A stretch of 64,000 nucleotides of DNA from Paenibacillus selenitireducens (GTDB lineage Bacteria > Bacillota > Bacilli > Paenibacillales > Paenibacillaceae). This document shows positions 35,142-45,663 of this stretch, piece after piece. Under the pieces are notes generated by a model. That model worked only from the letters and a program-made list of their open reading frames with translations. It did not search any database and was not told the DNA's origin. Both the position numbers and the translations under genes were made by a program. The stretch spans positions 738,554-802,553 of the forward strand of contig NZ_MSZX01000002.1 in NCBI RefSeq assembly GCF_002021565.1, given 5' to 3'. Position 1 is the first letter of the stretch. Each line of letters opens with the position of its first letter.

Positions 35142-36577
35142 GGAATATTTAGAACCATTCCTAGAGAAATAACTGGAATGAAGATCCCTTTTTTGGGGGG
35201 GGGATTGTAAAAGTCATTTTAATTCTTGTGAAATGAGCTCAGTGCCATGTTGGTACTGGGTTTTGTTTTATAATTAACAGAAATTAAAAGAGTTAGAAAC
35301 ATTTCTGCACTCCGCGAAAAAAAATATCCAACTCATGAACTCATAGAATTCTAGTTCATTCATGAATTGGTTTGTTCTACTTACTTTATTGAGTTAAGAA
35401 GAGCGCCTAACGAGCCGGAACTCCTACCGATTGCTGTTTTTACAGGTTCTCTACAATTTTTCAGATTAGAGGATCATCCAAGAAGATCGGGTGAATCTTG
35501 CCAATAAGTGGTTTCGGGGGTTTTAATCCGTAAGATCCACTTCCAGATTCTTCTCTATTATCTCGCATTCGGAATCATCGGTTAGTTGCTGGGACTGTGT
35601 ATGAGGTGCTCAAATCCGTTGTTTGACAGTATATCGAGAAGACCTTGGAAAAATAGAAGACCATTACTATGGAAGCCACTTTTAGCTGGCAGGATCCGAA
35701 GTACAGGATATAATGTCAAATCATACCGATAAAGTGAGATTTTTGAGTCATCCCTTGCGCTCTCATTTTTTTTGCAATATATAGCACTATCTAATTAACA
35801 AGGCTCAGCTGTAATGTTTCAGTTGAAAAAAATCAATTTCATCGAACGAATATCTTCCCCAATTAGAAAAATTCTATTGCTAGAACAAAGTTAGTATATC
35901 AAATTATTTTGTCAAATTTCTGTGTTTTCAAACAAGTGATTACAAAATTCGAGGTTAAATGTGGAAAAATATTGACTTAAATTTATTAATAGGTAAAATC
36001 AGGATATGGAGTAAAAAATGGGTTATATCTTTTGGGTTATTAATGCCGCTTAGAAAAGAATAAGTTATATTCTTTAGATTCAACGAAGCATTTAGATTAG
36101 TATGTCGTGGATTTGAAATAGGGTATTTTAATGGCAGGATTAGCATAGTTGCAGCTGAGTGACAGTAATAAATCTTCGATTCACTTACCACAAAGGAATC
36201 GAATCGATACAACGTATCTTTACCGGAGAAAGATTGTTTTGTCGCTTGTTAACAAACAAAACCAGTTCTTTTAGTAGAATAGAAGAAAGAAAACAAGATG
36301 AAACAGACAAACAGAAATAGGTAACCTTAGTTTTTCTTGAAATCGCGATTTTTAATTCTTCAAATGCTGGTGTAATTTCTTTCAAAAGGCCAAATGGATA
36401 GTTCGTCTAATGACATCAAGCATTTTGTTGAATTTAAAGAAATAATAATAAATAATGCTCAAGAAAACATATAAAAAGCTAATGTGATTACCAAAAAGAC
36501 CCACTATGATAAAAATTTAAAAAATTGATATTAAATTTTATGATTTTATTAATCTATGATTATATGAGAGGGAGAAT
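35142..36577. other. 1.4-kb region without a supported gene
   Basis: AT-rich with many stops in all frames. No RNA gene was recognised. The right end must contain the promoter of the biosynthetic cluster; I cannot define it. Confidence 0.45.
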
Positions 36578-38188
36578 ATGATGGGATATTTACAGGAACT
36601 ACAGATTGATCAGTTTCCAAGAATCACTAAAAATATAACACCATCATACTGTTTTGACGATTGCATTGCTACATTTGCAACTTCAATGGGGATTGATTAT
36701 GAATTAGTTTATCTTGATGCATTAATGATGTGGTTTGATAGTGGAAAAATACACGAAGGCTTAGGTAAAAGTATAATAAATGACTATGATATAACTGTTT
36801 CGTTTGAGAAGTACACAAATATAGGAACAAATAAATATTCAGGTGATTATGATTATTATTTTAATGACATTATAGAAAAAATGCATTCAGGAAGTGCTAT
36901 TTGTATATCAATATTGGGTTATTATTGCCCTTGGGATTGGAGATACCAAGAAATTAAAGATGGTGCGCATGCATTTTTTATTACAGAATACGATGAGATT
37001 AATGATCTCTATACATGCCTCGATCCATATTATGATAAGAAAGACATCTGTTTGCCCGGAGAAAATATTAGAAACGGATTTCAATCATTCCGCGAATTCT
37101 TTTTGACGAAAAATACCAAATGTTTTCCGAGAATGACATTGTTAAGAGATGTATTAACCGATATCAATTTTAGACAGACAATCGATTCGTTTAAAGGTCT
37201 TGGTGAGGGGATTAAAAATAATTTTCAGTTGAACATAGAAATAGAAGAATTTGATGAGGAAAATGATTATGCTATTGATGAAATACATGGAAAGATGTTT
37301 CTAAATCAAGAGTTGAAAGAAATGGTACATAATTGTGTGAGATTTTCTGTATTGTTGAGTAAATTTGCTGAATGGTATCCCGTGTATGAACAAGAGTTTT
37401 TGACAACTGGTATTGAAATGAAAATAATTGCTGAAAAGTGGGAAATGATAAGATTTCAATTATTAAAAATGTTGTTTGCTTCTAATTATCAAAAAGTTTC
37501 GGAATCAATTTGCCGACGAATTTATATTTTGGTTGATGAGGAAAAAGAGCTAATTCAAAAAATTTTAAATATTGTAAATCGAAAAAATGAAGTAAAAACA
37601 ATTAATCAATCTGATGTTTACAATTCAGGAGCCAATGAATATATAGACCTTGATAAATATTTTAATAATAAAGGTATTAGCACACCAAATTCACAAATAG
37701 CCGACTTCAACGGAATTGGTGAATATGTTTTAGAACAATCTTTGAAAACTATTAGTAGTGATTTTAAGCTTCCAGATTATAAAAGTATTAACTATGATAA
37801 CATATCTTGCATGCAACAGATTATTAGTGTTGAAAATGTTGATTACTATACTGAAGTTCTACTTTTGGGTTGTTCTGAATGGGGATCATATAAAGATTAT
37901 TTTATTATTATATATGATGATGATACTTTTGATAAAATCTTGGTGGAATTATATGATTGGACGCCGAATTCGTTAGATGACTTAGAATATTTAGAGTTGG
38001 TACAGTGCGAAAAAACAATATTTGGAGAGATTGTTGAAGAGAATATAACAGAAAAGTGTTTTATTTACATACTCTCTCGAAGAATTAATGCACAGAAAAA
38101 GGTAAAAGCAGTTAAACTTCCAGAGTGTGAAAATATGCATATATTCGCATTAACATTGAAATTGACTAAAAGTGAGTTGAATTTATGA
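36578..38188 (+). CDS. BtrH N-terminal-like protein, first gene of the peptide cluster
   Basis: 536 residues (ATG 36581 is an equally likely start, with GAGGGAG spaced six bases). The N-terminal about 180 residues resemble the BtrH_N papain-like fold: Cys in SYCFDDCIATFA (about 25-36) and His in KDGAHAFFITEYDE followed by LYTCLDPYY (about 128-153). BtrH moves an acyl group from a carrier protein to an aminoglycoside in butirosin synthesis. The C-terminal half is helical and then beta-rich with no recognised domain. Context with a free-standing carrier protein, aminotransferase and racemase favours an acyl-transfer or editing role. It overlaps the methyltransferase pseudogene by 4 bp (ATGA). 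Confidence 0.55.
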   Translation: MMGYLQELQIDQFPRITKNITPSYCFDDCIATFATSMGIDYELVYLDALMMWFDSGKIHEGLGKSIINDYDITVSFEKYTNIGTNKYSGDYDYYFNDIIEKMHSGSAICISILGYYCPWDWRYQEIKDGAHAFFITEYDEINDLYTCLDPYYDKKDICLPGENIRNGFQSFREFFLTKNTKCFPRMTLLRDVLTDINFRQTIDSFKGLGEGIKNNFQLNIEIEEFDEENDYAIDEIHGKMFLNQELKEMVHNCVRFSVLLSKFAEWYPVYEQEFLTTGIEMKIIAEKWEMIRFQLLKMLFASNYQKVSESICRRIYILVDEEKELIQKILNIVNRKNEVKTINQSDVYNSGANEYIDLDKYFNNKGISTPNSQIADFNGIGEYVLEQSLKTISSDFKLPDYKSINYDNISCMQQIISVENVDYYTEVLLLGCSEWGSYKDYFIIIYDDDTFDKILVELYDWTPNSLDDLEYLELVQCEKTIFGEIVEENITEKCFIYILSRRINAQKKVKAVKLPECENMHIFALTLKLTKSELNL

Positions 38189-38738
38189 ATAAAAGTAATG
38201 TGAATGATAATTTTCTCAATATTAAAACTGATGTAGAAGATAGAATTTCTCTTCCATATAGAAAAATATTTTTGAATATGTGCCTACAAGTTATTTATTC
38301 TTGGAAAATTTGTTTACAAAATATCCATTCGATGCAGATGATCATTTAATTGATTTTGGTTGCGGCGCAGGTCGGGTACTTATCACTGCAGCTTATTATT
38401 CATGCAAACATCTGACAGGATTTGAAGTAGATACTGAAAGGTATAGCATACTACTTGAGAATGTTGAGAATATATGTATTGACTACAGCAAATAAATTTT
38501 TTTCTTCAATCCTTTTCATTTGAAAGTATACATAAAAGTATTAGTTGCAATTCATGTTTCTTTACTCAGAAATAAAAGAAAGATAACCATATTCTTATAT
38601 CATCCGATGGACAGCACATTAAAGTACATAGATTCTCTTGGGAAATACCAAAAAATAGAAATCACTGAGCGTATTAAATCAAATATTGAATCGATTAATT
38701 CTTTTGAGCATGTTATCTATTCAAATTCTGAATTATAG
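38185..38738 (+). pseudogene. Class I SAM-dependent methyltransferase, broken
   Basis: Starts at ATG 38185, translationally coupled to the previous gene. After KIFLN a frameshift near 38270-38280 leads into the second frame. This contains the SAM motif HLIDFGCGAGRVLITAAYYS and the acidic FEVDTERY. An in-frame TAA at about 38493 is followed by the expected FFFNPFHLK and TIFLYHPMD region and the C-terminus. One frameshift and one nonsense codon inactivate it unless recoded. Its last about 100 bp are duplicated at 32920-33024. Confidence 0.8.
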
Positions 38739-38775
38739 AATAGTTGGGTAATAGAGAAAATGGAGGACAATATTT

Positions 38776-40041
38776 ATGGAAACTATTTTTACTGAATTAG
38801 AATCGAACGTACGGAGTTATTGTAGAAGTTTTCCCAAAGTATTCGGTAAAGCTAAAATGTGTGAGATGTATGATGAAGATGGACAGAGATATTTAGATTT
38901 TTTTTCCGGAGCGGGAGCACTAAATTATGGACATAATAATCCTTATATTAAAGACAGTCTTATGAATTATCTTGAAACTGATGGTATACTGCATGCTCTA
39001 GATATGTTTACTGAAGCTAAAAGAACGTTTCTTGACATATTTAAGGAATATGTTTTAAATCCTAAAGGTTATGATTATAAGGTTATGTTTTGTGGTCCTA
39101 CTGGTACTAATTCAGTGGAAGCTGCGGTTAAACTTGCACGTAAAGTAAAGGGTAGAGAAACAATCTTTGCTTTTTCTGGAGCCTTTCATGGAATGACATT
39201 AGGAAGCCTATCATTAACAAGTAATATTGAATTAAGAAAAGGGGCAGGTATTCCACTAAATAATGTTGTATTTATGCCATTTCCATACGGATTTAACGCA
39301 TCTTTTGATACTATCGGTTATATAGAAAATATCTTAAATGATGATCACTCAGGAATTGAAAAACCAGCTGCAATAATTGTTGAAACAATACAGGCAGAAG
39401 GAGGTGTAGTTGTTGCATCGTCCGATTGGCTGAAGCGCTTAAGAGATATGTGTGATCAACATGACATATTGTTAATATGTGATGAAATTCAGGTAGGGTG
39501 TGGAAGAACTGGAACTTTTTTTTCTTTTGAAAGAGCGGGTATTGTTCCAGATCTGGTGACATTATCAAAGTCGATTAGTGGTTTAGGATTGCCCATGTCA
39601 CTTCTTTTATTCAAATCGGAATACGATATATGGAATCCAGGTGAACATAATGGTACTTTTCGCGGTAATCAGCTTGCTTTTGTATGCGGCTCAGCTGCTC
39701 TTGAGTATATGTATAAAGAAGATTTACTTAATGCAGTCAAGATTAAGGAAGAATTCTTGGTCAATTTTATAGAGCATGAAATATTGTCATCTTATCCTTT
39801 ACTTAAGTATAGGGGAAAGGGATTAATATATGGAATTGATTTTAGTAGAGTTCCTGAAAAAGATGTTTGCTTTAAAGTTGCAAGAAAATGTTTTGAAAGA
39901 GGATTAATCATTGAAAGAGCTGGAAGAAATGATAGTGTTCTAAAAATATTGCCACCATTGGTTATAACTTTGGCAGAACTAAAAGAGGGACTCTCCAAGG
40001 TAAAAGAATCGATTGATGAAGTTTTTTGTGATAATTTCTAA
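38776..40041 (+). CDS. Class III aminotransferase, diaminobutyrate--2-oxoglutarate transaminase type
   Basis: 421 residues. Motifs of the EctB/Dat group: YLDFFSGAGALNYGHNNPYI (about 36-55), VMFCGPTGTNSVEAAVKLAR (about 99-118), FSGAFHGMTLGSLSLTSN, CDEIQVGCGRTG with PLP-binding Asp, and the PLP lysine in LVTLSKSISGLGLP (about residue 265). It would convert aspartate semialdehyde plus glutamate to 2,4-diaminobutyrate, a common NRPS building block. RBS TGGAGG before ATG. It lies in the AT-rich biosynthetic operon and probably supplies Dab or a related diamino acid, although none of the readable A-domain codes is a clear Dab code. Confidence 0.85.
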   Translation: METIFTELESNVRSYCRSFPKVFGKAKMCEMYDEDGQRYLDFFSGAGALNYGHNNPYIKDSLMNYLETDGILHALDMFTEAKRTFLDIFKEYVLNPKGYDYKVMFCGPTGTNSVEAAVKLARKVKGRETIFAFSGAFHGMTLGSLSLTSNIELRKGAGIPLNNVVFMPFPYGFNASFDTIGYIENILNDDHSGIEKPAAIIVETIQAEGGVVVASSDWLKRLRDMCDQHDILLICDEIQVGCGRTGTFFSFERAGIVPDLVTLSKSISGLGLPMSLLLFKSEYDIWNPGEHNGTFRGNQLAFVCGSAALEYMYKEDLLNAVKIKEEFLVNFIEHEILSSYPLLKYRGKGLIYGIDFSRVPEKDVCFKVARKCFERGLIIERAGRNDSVLKILPPLVITLAELKEGLSKVKESIDEVFCDNF

Positions 40042-40068
40042 AAATTATCATGAAAGGGGTGAAGATAA

Positions 40069-40821
40069 ATGTTTCAACTAGGAATTATCGGTGGAATGGG
40101 ACCGTTAGCAACAGTAGAGTTTGTTAGAAGAATTATAAATTATACTGACGCAAATTGCGATCAAGAGCACATCGATATTTGTGTTTTGAATGTCCCTAAA
40201 ATTCCGGATCGTACCGAAGCAATAATTCATTATGGAATATCACCTGTTAAGGCTATAAATAAATGCTTTGTCGATATGGTAACTCTTGGTGTGAAATCTG
40301 TAGCTATACCATGTAATACAGCACATTATTTTGTTAATGAGTTTTCATATCCATCAGAAATCAATTTTATTAATTTGATTGAAGAGACTGGGATATTTTT
40401 GAACTCATTACGTCTTACTAAGAAAATATGTGTTTTAGGTACTCAAGCTGTAGCTTATTCAAAAATATTTAATATAAACATTAAGCAAGGGGTATTATGT
40501 TATCCAAATGATGTTGAGCAGAAGGTATTATCAGAGATTATTATAAAAATTAAGAGTGGAATTAAGCATGACGATTTAATGAATGAGTATAACGACATGT
40601 TAAGACTTATTTACAATAGAGTTAATGGTTGCATTTTTTTGATAGCTTGTACCGAGATTTCTGGATTTTTAGAAGTCACTTCTAAATATTATAAATGTCT
40701 TGATACTATGGATATTTTGGCTATAAGTTCAATAATAAAATGTGGCTATAAACTAAATAGAAAGAATTTGCAGGAATTTTATCTAGAAACAGACAGTGGA
40801 TGCTTTCTAGAATATTATTGA
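40069..40821 (+). CDS. Aspartate/glutamate racemase family protein
   Basis: 250 residues. The N-terminal GIIGGMGPLATVEFVRRI is diagnostic. The two catalytic cysteines are in IPCNTAHYF (about residue 82) and LIACTEISG (about 193), so it should be active. The family racemises Asp, Glu or related amino acids without cofactor. It probably supplies a D-amino acid, or the acyl unit for the carrier protein encoded next. RBS AAAGGGGTG. Same strand and tight spacing with its neighbours. Confidence 0.88.
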   Translation: MFQLGIIGGMGPLATVEFVRRIINYTDANCDQEHIDICVLNVPKIPDRTEAIIHYGISPVKAINKCFVDMVTLGVKSVAIPCNTAHYFVNEFSYPSEINFINLIEETGIFLNSLRLTKKICVLGTQAVAYSKIFNINIKQGVLCYPNDVEQKVLSEIIIKIKSGIKHDDLMNEYNDMLRLIYNRVNGCIFLIACTEISGFLEVTSKYYKCLDTMDILAISSIIKCGYKLNRKNLQEFYLETDSGCFLEYY

Positions 40822-40838
40822 AAAGGAAGGATATAAAA

Positions 40839-41072
40839 ATGAAAGAACAATTATTAAGACAAATTGAAAGCGTTGTTAAAGACAAGAATATTACAATTGA
40901 AAGTGAGATATTAGGTATTTTAGACTCTGTTACCTTTATCAAAATTATAGTAGAGATAGAAAAAACATATGGCATTGAATTTGATGATGATAAGTTGCTA
41001 TTATCGGAATTTCCATCTATAGGGTCATTAATTAACTATGTAGTGTCTAAAATTGAACTTTTAAATGCATAG
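40839..41072 (+). CDS. Free-standing acyl/peptidyl carrier protein
   Basis: 77 residues from ATG 40839 (RBS AAGGAAGG). Phosphopantetheine site Ser in ILGILDSVTFIKI (about residue 29), replacing the usual DSL/HSL. Acidic, helical, typical size. Located between a racemase and a phosphopantetheinyl transferase, it probably carries an activated amino acid or acyl unit that the BtrH-like protein or an NRPS uses. A stand-alone ligase to load it was not found in the window. Confidence 0.85.
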   Translation: MKEQLLRQIESVVKDKNITIESEILGILDSVTFIKIIVEIEKTYGIEFDDDKLLLSEFPSIGSLINYVVSKIELLNA

Positions 41073-41079
41073 ATGAAAA

Positions 41080-41733
41080 ATGAGTAAATTATTTTTTGTT
41101 GGTATTACAGATACAATTGATAAATCAAAGTTTAATTTATTGCAAAATTTAGTGTCGAATGAAAAACAAGAAAAAATTAAACGGTTTAGGTTTGATATAG
41201 ATAAAAAATTAAGCCTATATTCCGAATTGCTTATAAGAATTATAGTGTGTCGAAATACGGATATTAAAAACCAAGATATTGTTTTTGAAAAGACATACTA
41301 TGGTAAACCTATGTTAAGAAATCTTTCTGAATTTCATTTTAATATATCACATACGAGAAATGCTATTGCTGTAGCTATATCAGACTATCCAATTGGAGTG
41401 GATATAGAATCAATAAAGAATGCAGAGATGGATATAGTAGAAAGATTCTTTAATATTGATGAATTTTCATATATTACTGAGAATACTTCTGATCAGGATA
41501 AGCGTTTTTATGAAATTTGGACCAAGAAGGAAGCCTATATTAAATACATTGGAAAGGGATTATCAATGAGTTTGAATTCCTTTAGCTCATTAGATCATAA
41601 GATTCCCTCTTATTTTTACAATATTAATGGAGCAGAATATGTAATTTCTGTTTGTAATGGTACGCAAAAAAGCGAATTAATTGAATTATCAGAGCTAGAT
41701 ATAGAGGAGATGTCTATGCCTTTATTAGTGTAA
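41080..41733 (+). CDS. Sfp-type 4'-phosphopantetheinyl transferase
   Basis: 217 residues. Motifs FHFNISHTRNAIAVAISD (substrate and CoA binding), PIGVDIESIKNAE (Mg-binding Asp/Glu) and FYEIWTKKEAYIKYIGKGL (catalytic WxxKEAxxK). It would convert the carrier domains of this cluster from apo to holo form with CoA. It begins 8 bp after the carrier-protein gene, so it is co-expressed. Length and motif order match Sfp. Confidence 0.93.
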   Translation: MSKLFFVGITDTIDKSKFNLLQNLVSNEKQEKIKRFRFDIDKKLSLYSELLIRIIVCRNTDIKNQDIVFEKTYYGKPMLRNLSEFHFNISHTRNAIAVAISDYPIGVDIESIKNAEMDIVERFFNIDEFSYITENTSDQDKRFYEIWTKKEAYIKYIGKGLSMSLNSFSSLDHKIPSYFYNINGAEYVISVCNGTQKSELIELSELDIEEMSMPLLV

Positions 41734-41920
41734 GGCACTTGTTTGAATTATAACACTCTTATTTTCTTTGGTTTTATATAAAAGACTTTGTATACGTTTA
41801 TTTAAGGAAGTTTTCTTTATATCTGAATTGTCAAAAAAATTAAGATAAATTTCCTATTTAATTAAAATTAGCATGGGAAATAAATGAAGTGAAATGAAGA
41901 GGACTGAAGGAAGGGAAATT
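41734..41920. promoter_or_regulatory. Gap before the transporter pair
   Basis: 187 bp, AT-rich, possibly with an internal promoter. The downstream RBS GAAGGAAGGG fixes the transporter start at ATG 41921 instead of ATG 41894. Confidence 0.4.
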
Positions 41921-43753
41921 ATGAAAAAAAATGATGAAAAAAACACACATGGTTTTTTGAGTAACTTGATATTTATGATACGCGAACAATGGAATTTTGA
42001 AAAAAAAGGGGTCATCATACCTTTTATTAGGATTCCTTCGGATATTGCAGTAGCGTTATTGGGTGTTTTATTAACAAAAGTTGTACTTGATGCAATAACG
42101 AAATCAATTCCTGCATATGAATTTCTTGAACAAATTGGTCTATTGACAATCCTATTGATGATTTTGTCATATGTTAGCTATTATACAGAGCAAAATATCT
42201 ATATGAATTCAGTGAAAATATGGAATCTTCATTTTTATCTCAAAAAAGATTGGAAAATAGTTGATATGGATTATCCTCTATTTGCATCTCCTGCTGGAAA
42301 AACAAAGATTATGAAATCACATCAGGCTTTAAACAGGAATATCTATGTAAATATGGTTTCTTTTTACCCACATTTTGTTGAGTTAGTCAAAAATCTCTTT
42401 GGACTTTTTTCATTTTGTGCAGTATTGGTATTTCTCAATCCAATTATTATATTACTTCTTATACTAAGTTATGTTATTCATGGGCTGGTTGTATTATATA
42501 TCGAAAAATGGGAACATAAAACAAAAGATGAACGTGCAATAATAGACCGTAAACTGGATTATGCCGTGCATTGTACGAGTGATAGTTCCGTTGCTAAAGA
42601 TATTCGTCTTTATAATATGAAGAGCTGGATAAACACAATAGCACAAATTTTTTTGAATGAAAAACTTAGTTGGCAAAATAAAATTGCATCTAAACATTTT
42701 TTACAATCTCTGCTTGAAACCCTGTTGATATTTTTACGTAACTTTGGCGCTTATATTTACCTAATATGGAAAGTTATGAAGGGTGAAATGACTATTGGAG
42801 ACTTTGCCTTGTATTTTGGTGTTATTACAGGATTTGGACAATGGCTTGAACAAATTATTCAAAGACTTCGCAAATTATCAACAGCGAATCATAAGGTAGA
42901 TGATTATAGATATTTAATGGATACAGAAGATATGATGAGACGAAATAAAGGTGCTTTATTACCACGATTAGATGAACCAATTGAAATTGTGCTTGAAAAT
43001 GTTAGCTTCAAATATGTTGGCAATGATGATTTTATTCTTGAAAAGATTAATTTGAAAATTCATAAAGGTGAACGACTTGCAATAGTTGGCTCAAATGGTG
43101 CTGGAAAAACAACATTGGTAAATCTTATTTGTGGACTCATTGAACCAGTTTCAGGACGTATCTTACTAAATGGTACGAATATCAACGAATTTAACAGAGA
43201 CGAGTATTATGCGCTAATTACTGCAGTGTTTCAGAAAGTATGTTTGCTACCAGCAAGCATTGCAAAGAATATTGCTTTACGGTGTGACAATGAAATTGAT
43301 TGGGGTAGACTTTGTGAAAGTGCTGAAGACGCTGGTATTAAGGGGAAAATTGAAAGTTTGCCAGATGGTTTTAATACTAATCTTGTGCCGTCAGTGACTG
43401 AAAATGGTGTGGCATTCTCAGGAGGAGAGAATCAGAAATTATTGTTAGCACGAGCACTTTATAAAGATGCTCCTTTGCTAATCCTTGACGAACCGACAGC
43501 GGCACTTGATCCTATTGCTGAAAATGAGATGTATCTAAAATATGATGATTTGACAAAGAATAAAACATCAATCTACATCTCACATAGACTTTCTTCAACA
43601 CAGTTCTGCGATAGAATAATTTATCTAGATAATAAAAAGATAGTGGAGACGGGAACACATGATGAACTTATGACACTTGGCGGAAAGTATAGACAAGTTT
43701 ACGATGTTCAAAGTCAATATTATCGAAGTGATGAAGAGGAGAAAGCAGTATGA
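41921..43753 (+). CDS. ABC exporter, fused TMD-NBD (half-transporter 1)
   Basis: About 610 residues. Six hydrophobic segments in the first about 320 residues. The nucleotide-binding domain has Walker A VGSNGAGKTTLVNL, signature FSGGENQKLLLARAL, Walker B LLILDEPTAALD and H-loop ISHRLSS. The degree of similarity to the next gene suggests the two form a heterodimeric exporter. Likely cargo is the peptide product, giving export and self-resistance. It overlaps the next gene by 4 bp (ATGA). Confidence 0.9.
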   Translation: MKKNDEKNTHGFLSNLIFMIREQWNFEKKGVIIPFIRIPSDIAVALLGVLLTKVVLDAITKSIPAYEFLEQIGLLTILLMILSYVSYYTEQNIYMNSVKIWNLHFYLKKDWKIVDMDYPLFASPAGKTKIMKSHQALNRNIYVNMVSFYPHFVELVKNLFGLFSFCAVLVFLNPIIILLLILSYVIHGLVVLYIEKWEHKTKDERAIIDRKLDYAVHCTSDSSVAKDIRLYNMKSWINTIAQIFLNEKLSWQNKIASKHFLQSLLETLLIFLRNFGAYIYLIWKVMKGEMTIGDFALYFGVITGFGQWLEQIIQRLRKLSTANHKVDDYRYLMDTEDMMRRNKGALLPRLDEPIEIVLENVSFKYVGNDDFILEKINLKIHKGERLAIVGSNGAGKTTLVNLICGLIEPVSGRILLNGTNINEFNRDEYYALITAVFQKVCLLPASIAKNIALRCDNEIDWGRLCESAEDAGIKGKIESLPDGFNTNLVPSVTENGVAFSGGENQKLLLARALYKDAPLLILDEPTAALDPIAENEMYLKYDDLTKNKTSIYISHRLSSTQFCDRIIYLDNKKIVETGTHDELMTLGGKYRQVYDVQSQYYRSDEEEKAV

Positions 43754-45663
43754 TAAACAAAAGTATAAAAAAAGATCTAAAATTGATAAAGCGTGGTTGT
43801 AGTATTATTAGACAGCTTTCTCCAGGTCAAATTGAATTAAGTCTCTTTAAGTCAGTTTTAAACGCACTTATTCCTTATATTTCGATATACATGTTAGCAG
43901 TAATTATTGATGAACTAACGCAAAATAGAAATACTACGTTACTTGCAGTCTATGTAGGAGTAACATGTGGTGGAACACTACTGCTGATGGTGTTATCAAA
44001 TTTAATATCAAAAAAGGTTGCAATAAAGGAAGGAATGTTTGAAGCACGTTTTGAAAATTACATGAATGATAAGAAATTATCTATGAATTTTTCGCAACTA
44101 GAAGATCCAAATATTACACAGCTACGAGAAAAAATTATTGCAGGTATGTTTGCAACTGATGGAGGCATAACTGCTATTGTTGGTAGATTAACATCTATTG
44201 TTGAAGGTCTAGTCTCTGTAATAATTGCTATTATAATATCATATGGAGCAATTATGGCAACTGATTCTACGGATAGTCAAGTTATAAGTGTAGTGAACTC
44301 TGGATGGTTTTCGCTTTTATTAATATTAGCAATAGTTATCTGTATTTTTATAACAGTGAAAAATTCAAAAAAAGTTGATAAGAAAGTATTTGAGTTATAT
44401 CAAGATGGTGCAACGAATAATGGGTATATTGAATATTATCATTATATTTATCTTGAAGATGACCATGCGGGTAAAGATGTCAGGATATACGATCAAAAGA
44501 AGCTTATTATAGATGAGGTACTTAAAAAGGGAAGACTACCATGGCTTAAAATTGTTAATGGAACATATAGACTGCATCAGCAGTATTTTAGTGTAAATCT
44601 AGTGATTTCAGTATTTATTGGGGGATTAGTTTATATTTTTGTTGGACTTAAAGCTCTTGCAGGTACTATTAGCCTTGGAGCCGTTACCAAAACATATGCT
44701 GCAATAGCTAAGCTAGCTGTTGCTATTGCAGAATTATCAGTTTCAATTTCACAAATTAGAAGTAACAATAATTATCTTGAATTACTTTTTACTTATCTTG
44801 ATTTACCTGTGGAATTGAATGAAGGTAAAGAAATTCTTACGGTAAACAATGATGAATGGGAGATTGAGTTCCATAATGTATCATTCCGTTATCCATCTAG
44901 TGAGAAATATGCATTGAAAAATATATCAATGAAAATATCCTCAAACAGTCGTACAGCAATAGTAGGAATGAATGGCTCGGGTAAAACAACAATGATAAAG
45001 TTGCTTTGTCGACTTTATAGTCCTGAATCGGGGTATATAACGTTAAATGGAAAAGATATTAAAGAGTATGATTACGATGCATATTTAAACAATTTTTCAG
45101 TTGTATTTCAGGATTTTCAACTTCTTTCTTTTTCGATAGGGCAAAATGTGGCAGCATCAAAAGAATATGATGAAAATAGAGTATGGAGTGCGCTTGAGAT
45201 GGCAGGAATTGACGATAGAGTACGTACACTACCATTAAATTTGGAACAATCTCTATATAAAAGATTTGAAGAAAACGGAATTGATATTTCAGGTGGAGAG
45301 GCACAGAAGATAGCATTAGCGAGAGCTGTCTACAAGAATGCGCCATTTGTTATTCTGGATGAGCCAACAGCTGCACTTGATCCAATTTCGGAAGCTGAAG
45401 TGTATTCAAAATTCAATAATATGGTTGGTAATAAAACTGCTTTATTTATTTCGCATAGACTTTCTTCTTGCAGGTTTTGCGATACAATAATGGTTTTTGA
45501 TGAAGGACAGATTATACAAATCGGAACGCATACTGAATTATTAACAAATCTAGAAGGAAAGTATTATGAGCTATGGAATGCACAGGCACAATATTACCAA
45601 AATAAACAAGAAGATAGCACTGACTTAAATCACATAGATGATAATGAGTACTCAAATATTTAA
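43750..45663 (+). CDS. ABC exporter, fused TMD-NBD (half-transporter 2)
   Basis: 637 residues. N-terminal membrane domain with about six segments. The NBD has Walker A VGMNGSGKTTMIKL, signature ISGGEAQKIALARAV, Walker B FVILDEPTAALD and H-loop ISHRLSS. Start codon within the end of the previous gene, so the two are made together in equal amounts. The acidic C-terminal tail (DSTDLNHIDDNEYS) lacks any recognised domain. No C39 peptidase domain is present, consistent with an NRPS product and not a leader peptide. Confidence 0.9.
   Translation: MINKSIKKDLKLIKRGCSIIRQLSPGQIELSLFKSVLNALIPYISIYMLAVIIDELTQNRNTTLLAVYVGVTCGGTLLLMVLSNLISKKVAIKEGMFEARFENYMNDKKLSMNFSQLEDPNITQLREKIIAGMFATDGGITAIVGRLTSIVEGLVSVIIAIIISYGAIMATDSTDSQVISVVNSGWFSLLLILAIVICIFITVKNSKKVDKKVFELYQDGATNNGYIEYYHYIYLEDDHAGKDVRIYDQKKLIIDEVLKKGRLPWLKIVNGTYRLHQQYFSVNLVISVFIGGLVYIFVGLKALAGTISLGAVTKTYAAIAKLAVAIAELSVSISQIRSNNNYLELLFTYLDLPVELNEGKEILTVNNDEWEIEFHNVSFRYPSSEKYALKNISMKISSNSRTAIVGMNGSGKTTMIKLLCRLYSPESGYITLNGKDIKEYDYDAYLNNFSVVFQDFQLLSFSIGQNVAASKEYDENRVWSALEMAGIDDRVRTLPLNLEQSLYKRFEENGIDISGGEAQKIALARAVYKNAPFVILDEPTAALDPISEAEVYSKFNNMVGNKTALFISHRLSSCRFCDTIMVFDEGQIIQIGTHTELLTNLEGKYYELWNAQAQYYQNKQEDSTDLNHIDDNEYSNI

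Noticed and set aside
38185-38738. Programmed frameshifting to rescue the methyltransferase
   Set aside because: There is a separate in-frame stop codon after the frameshift and no slippery site or structure was evident, so simple decay is more likely.
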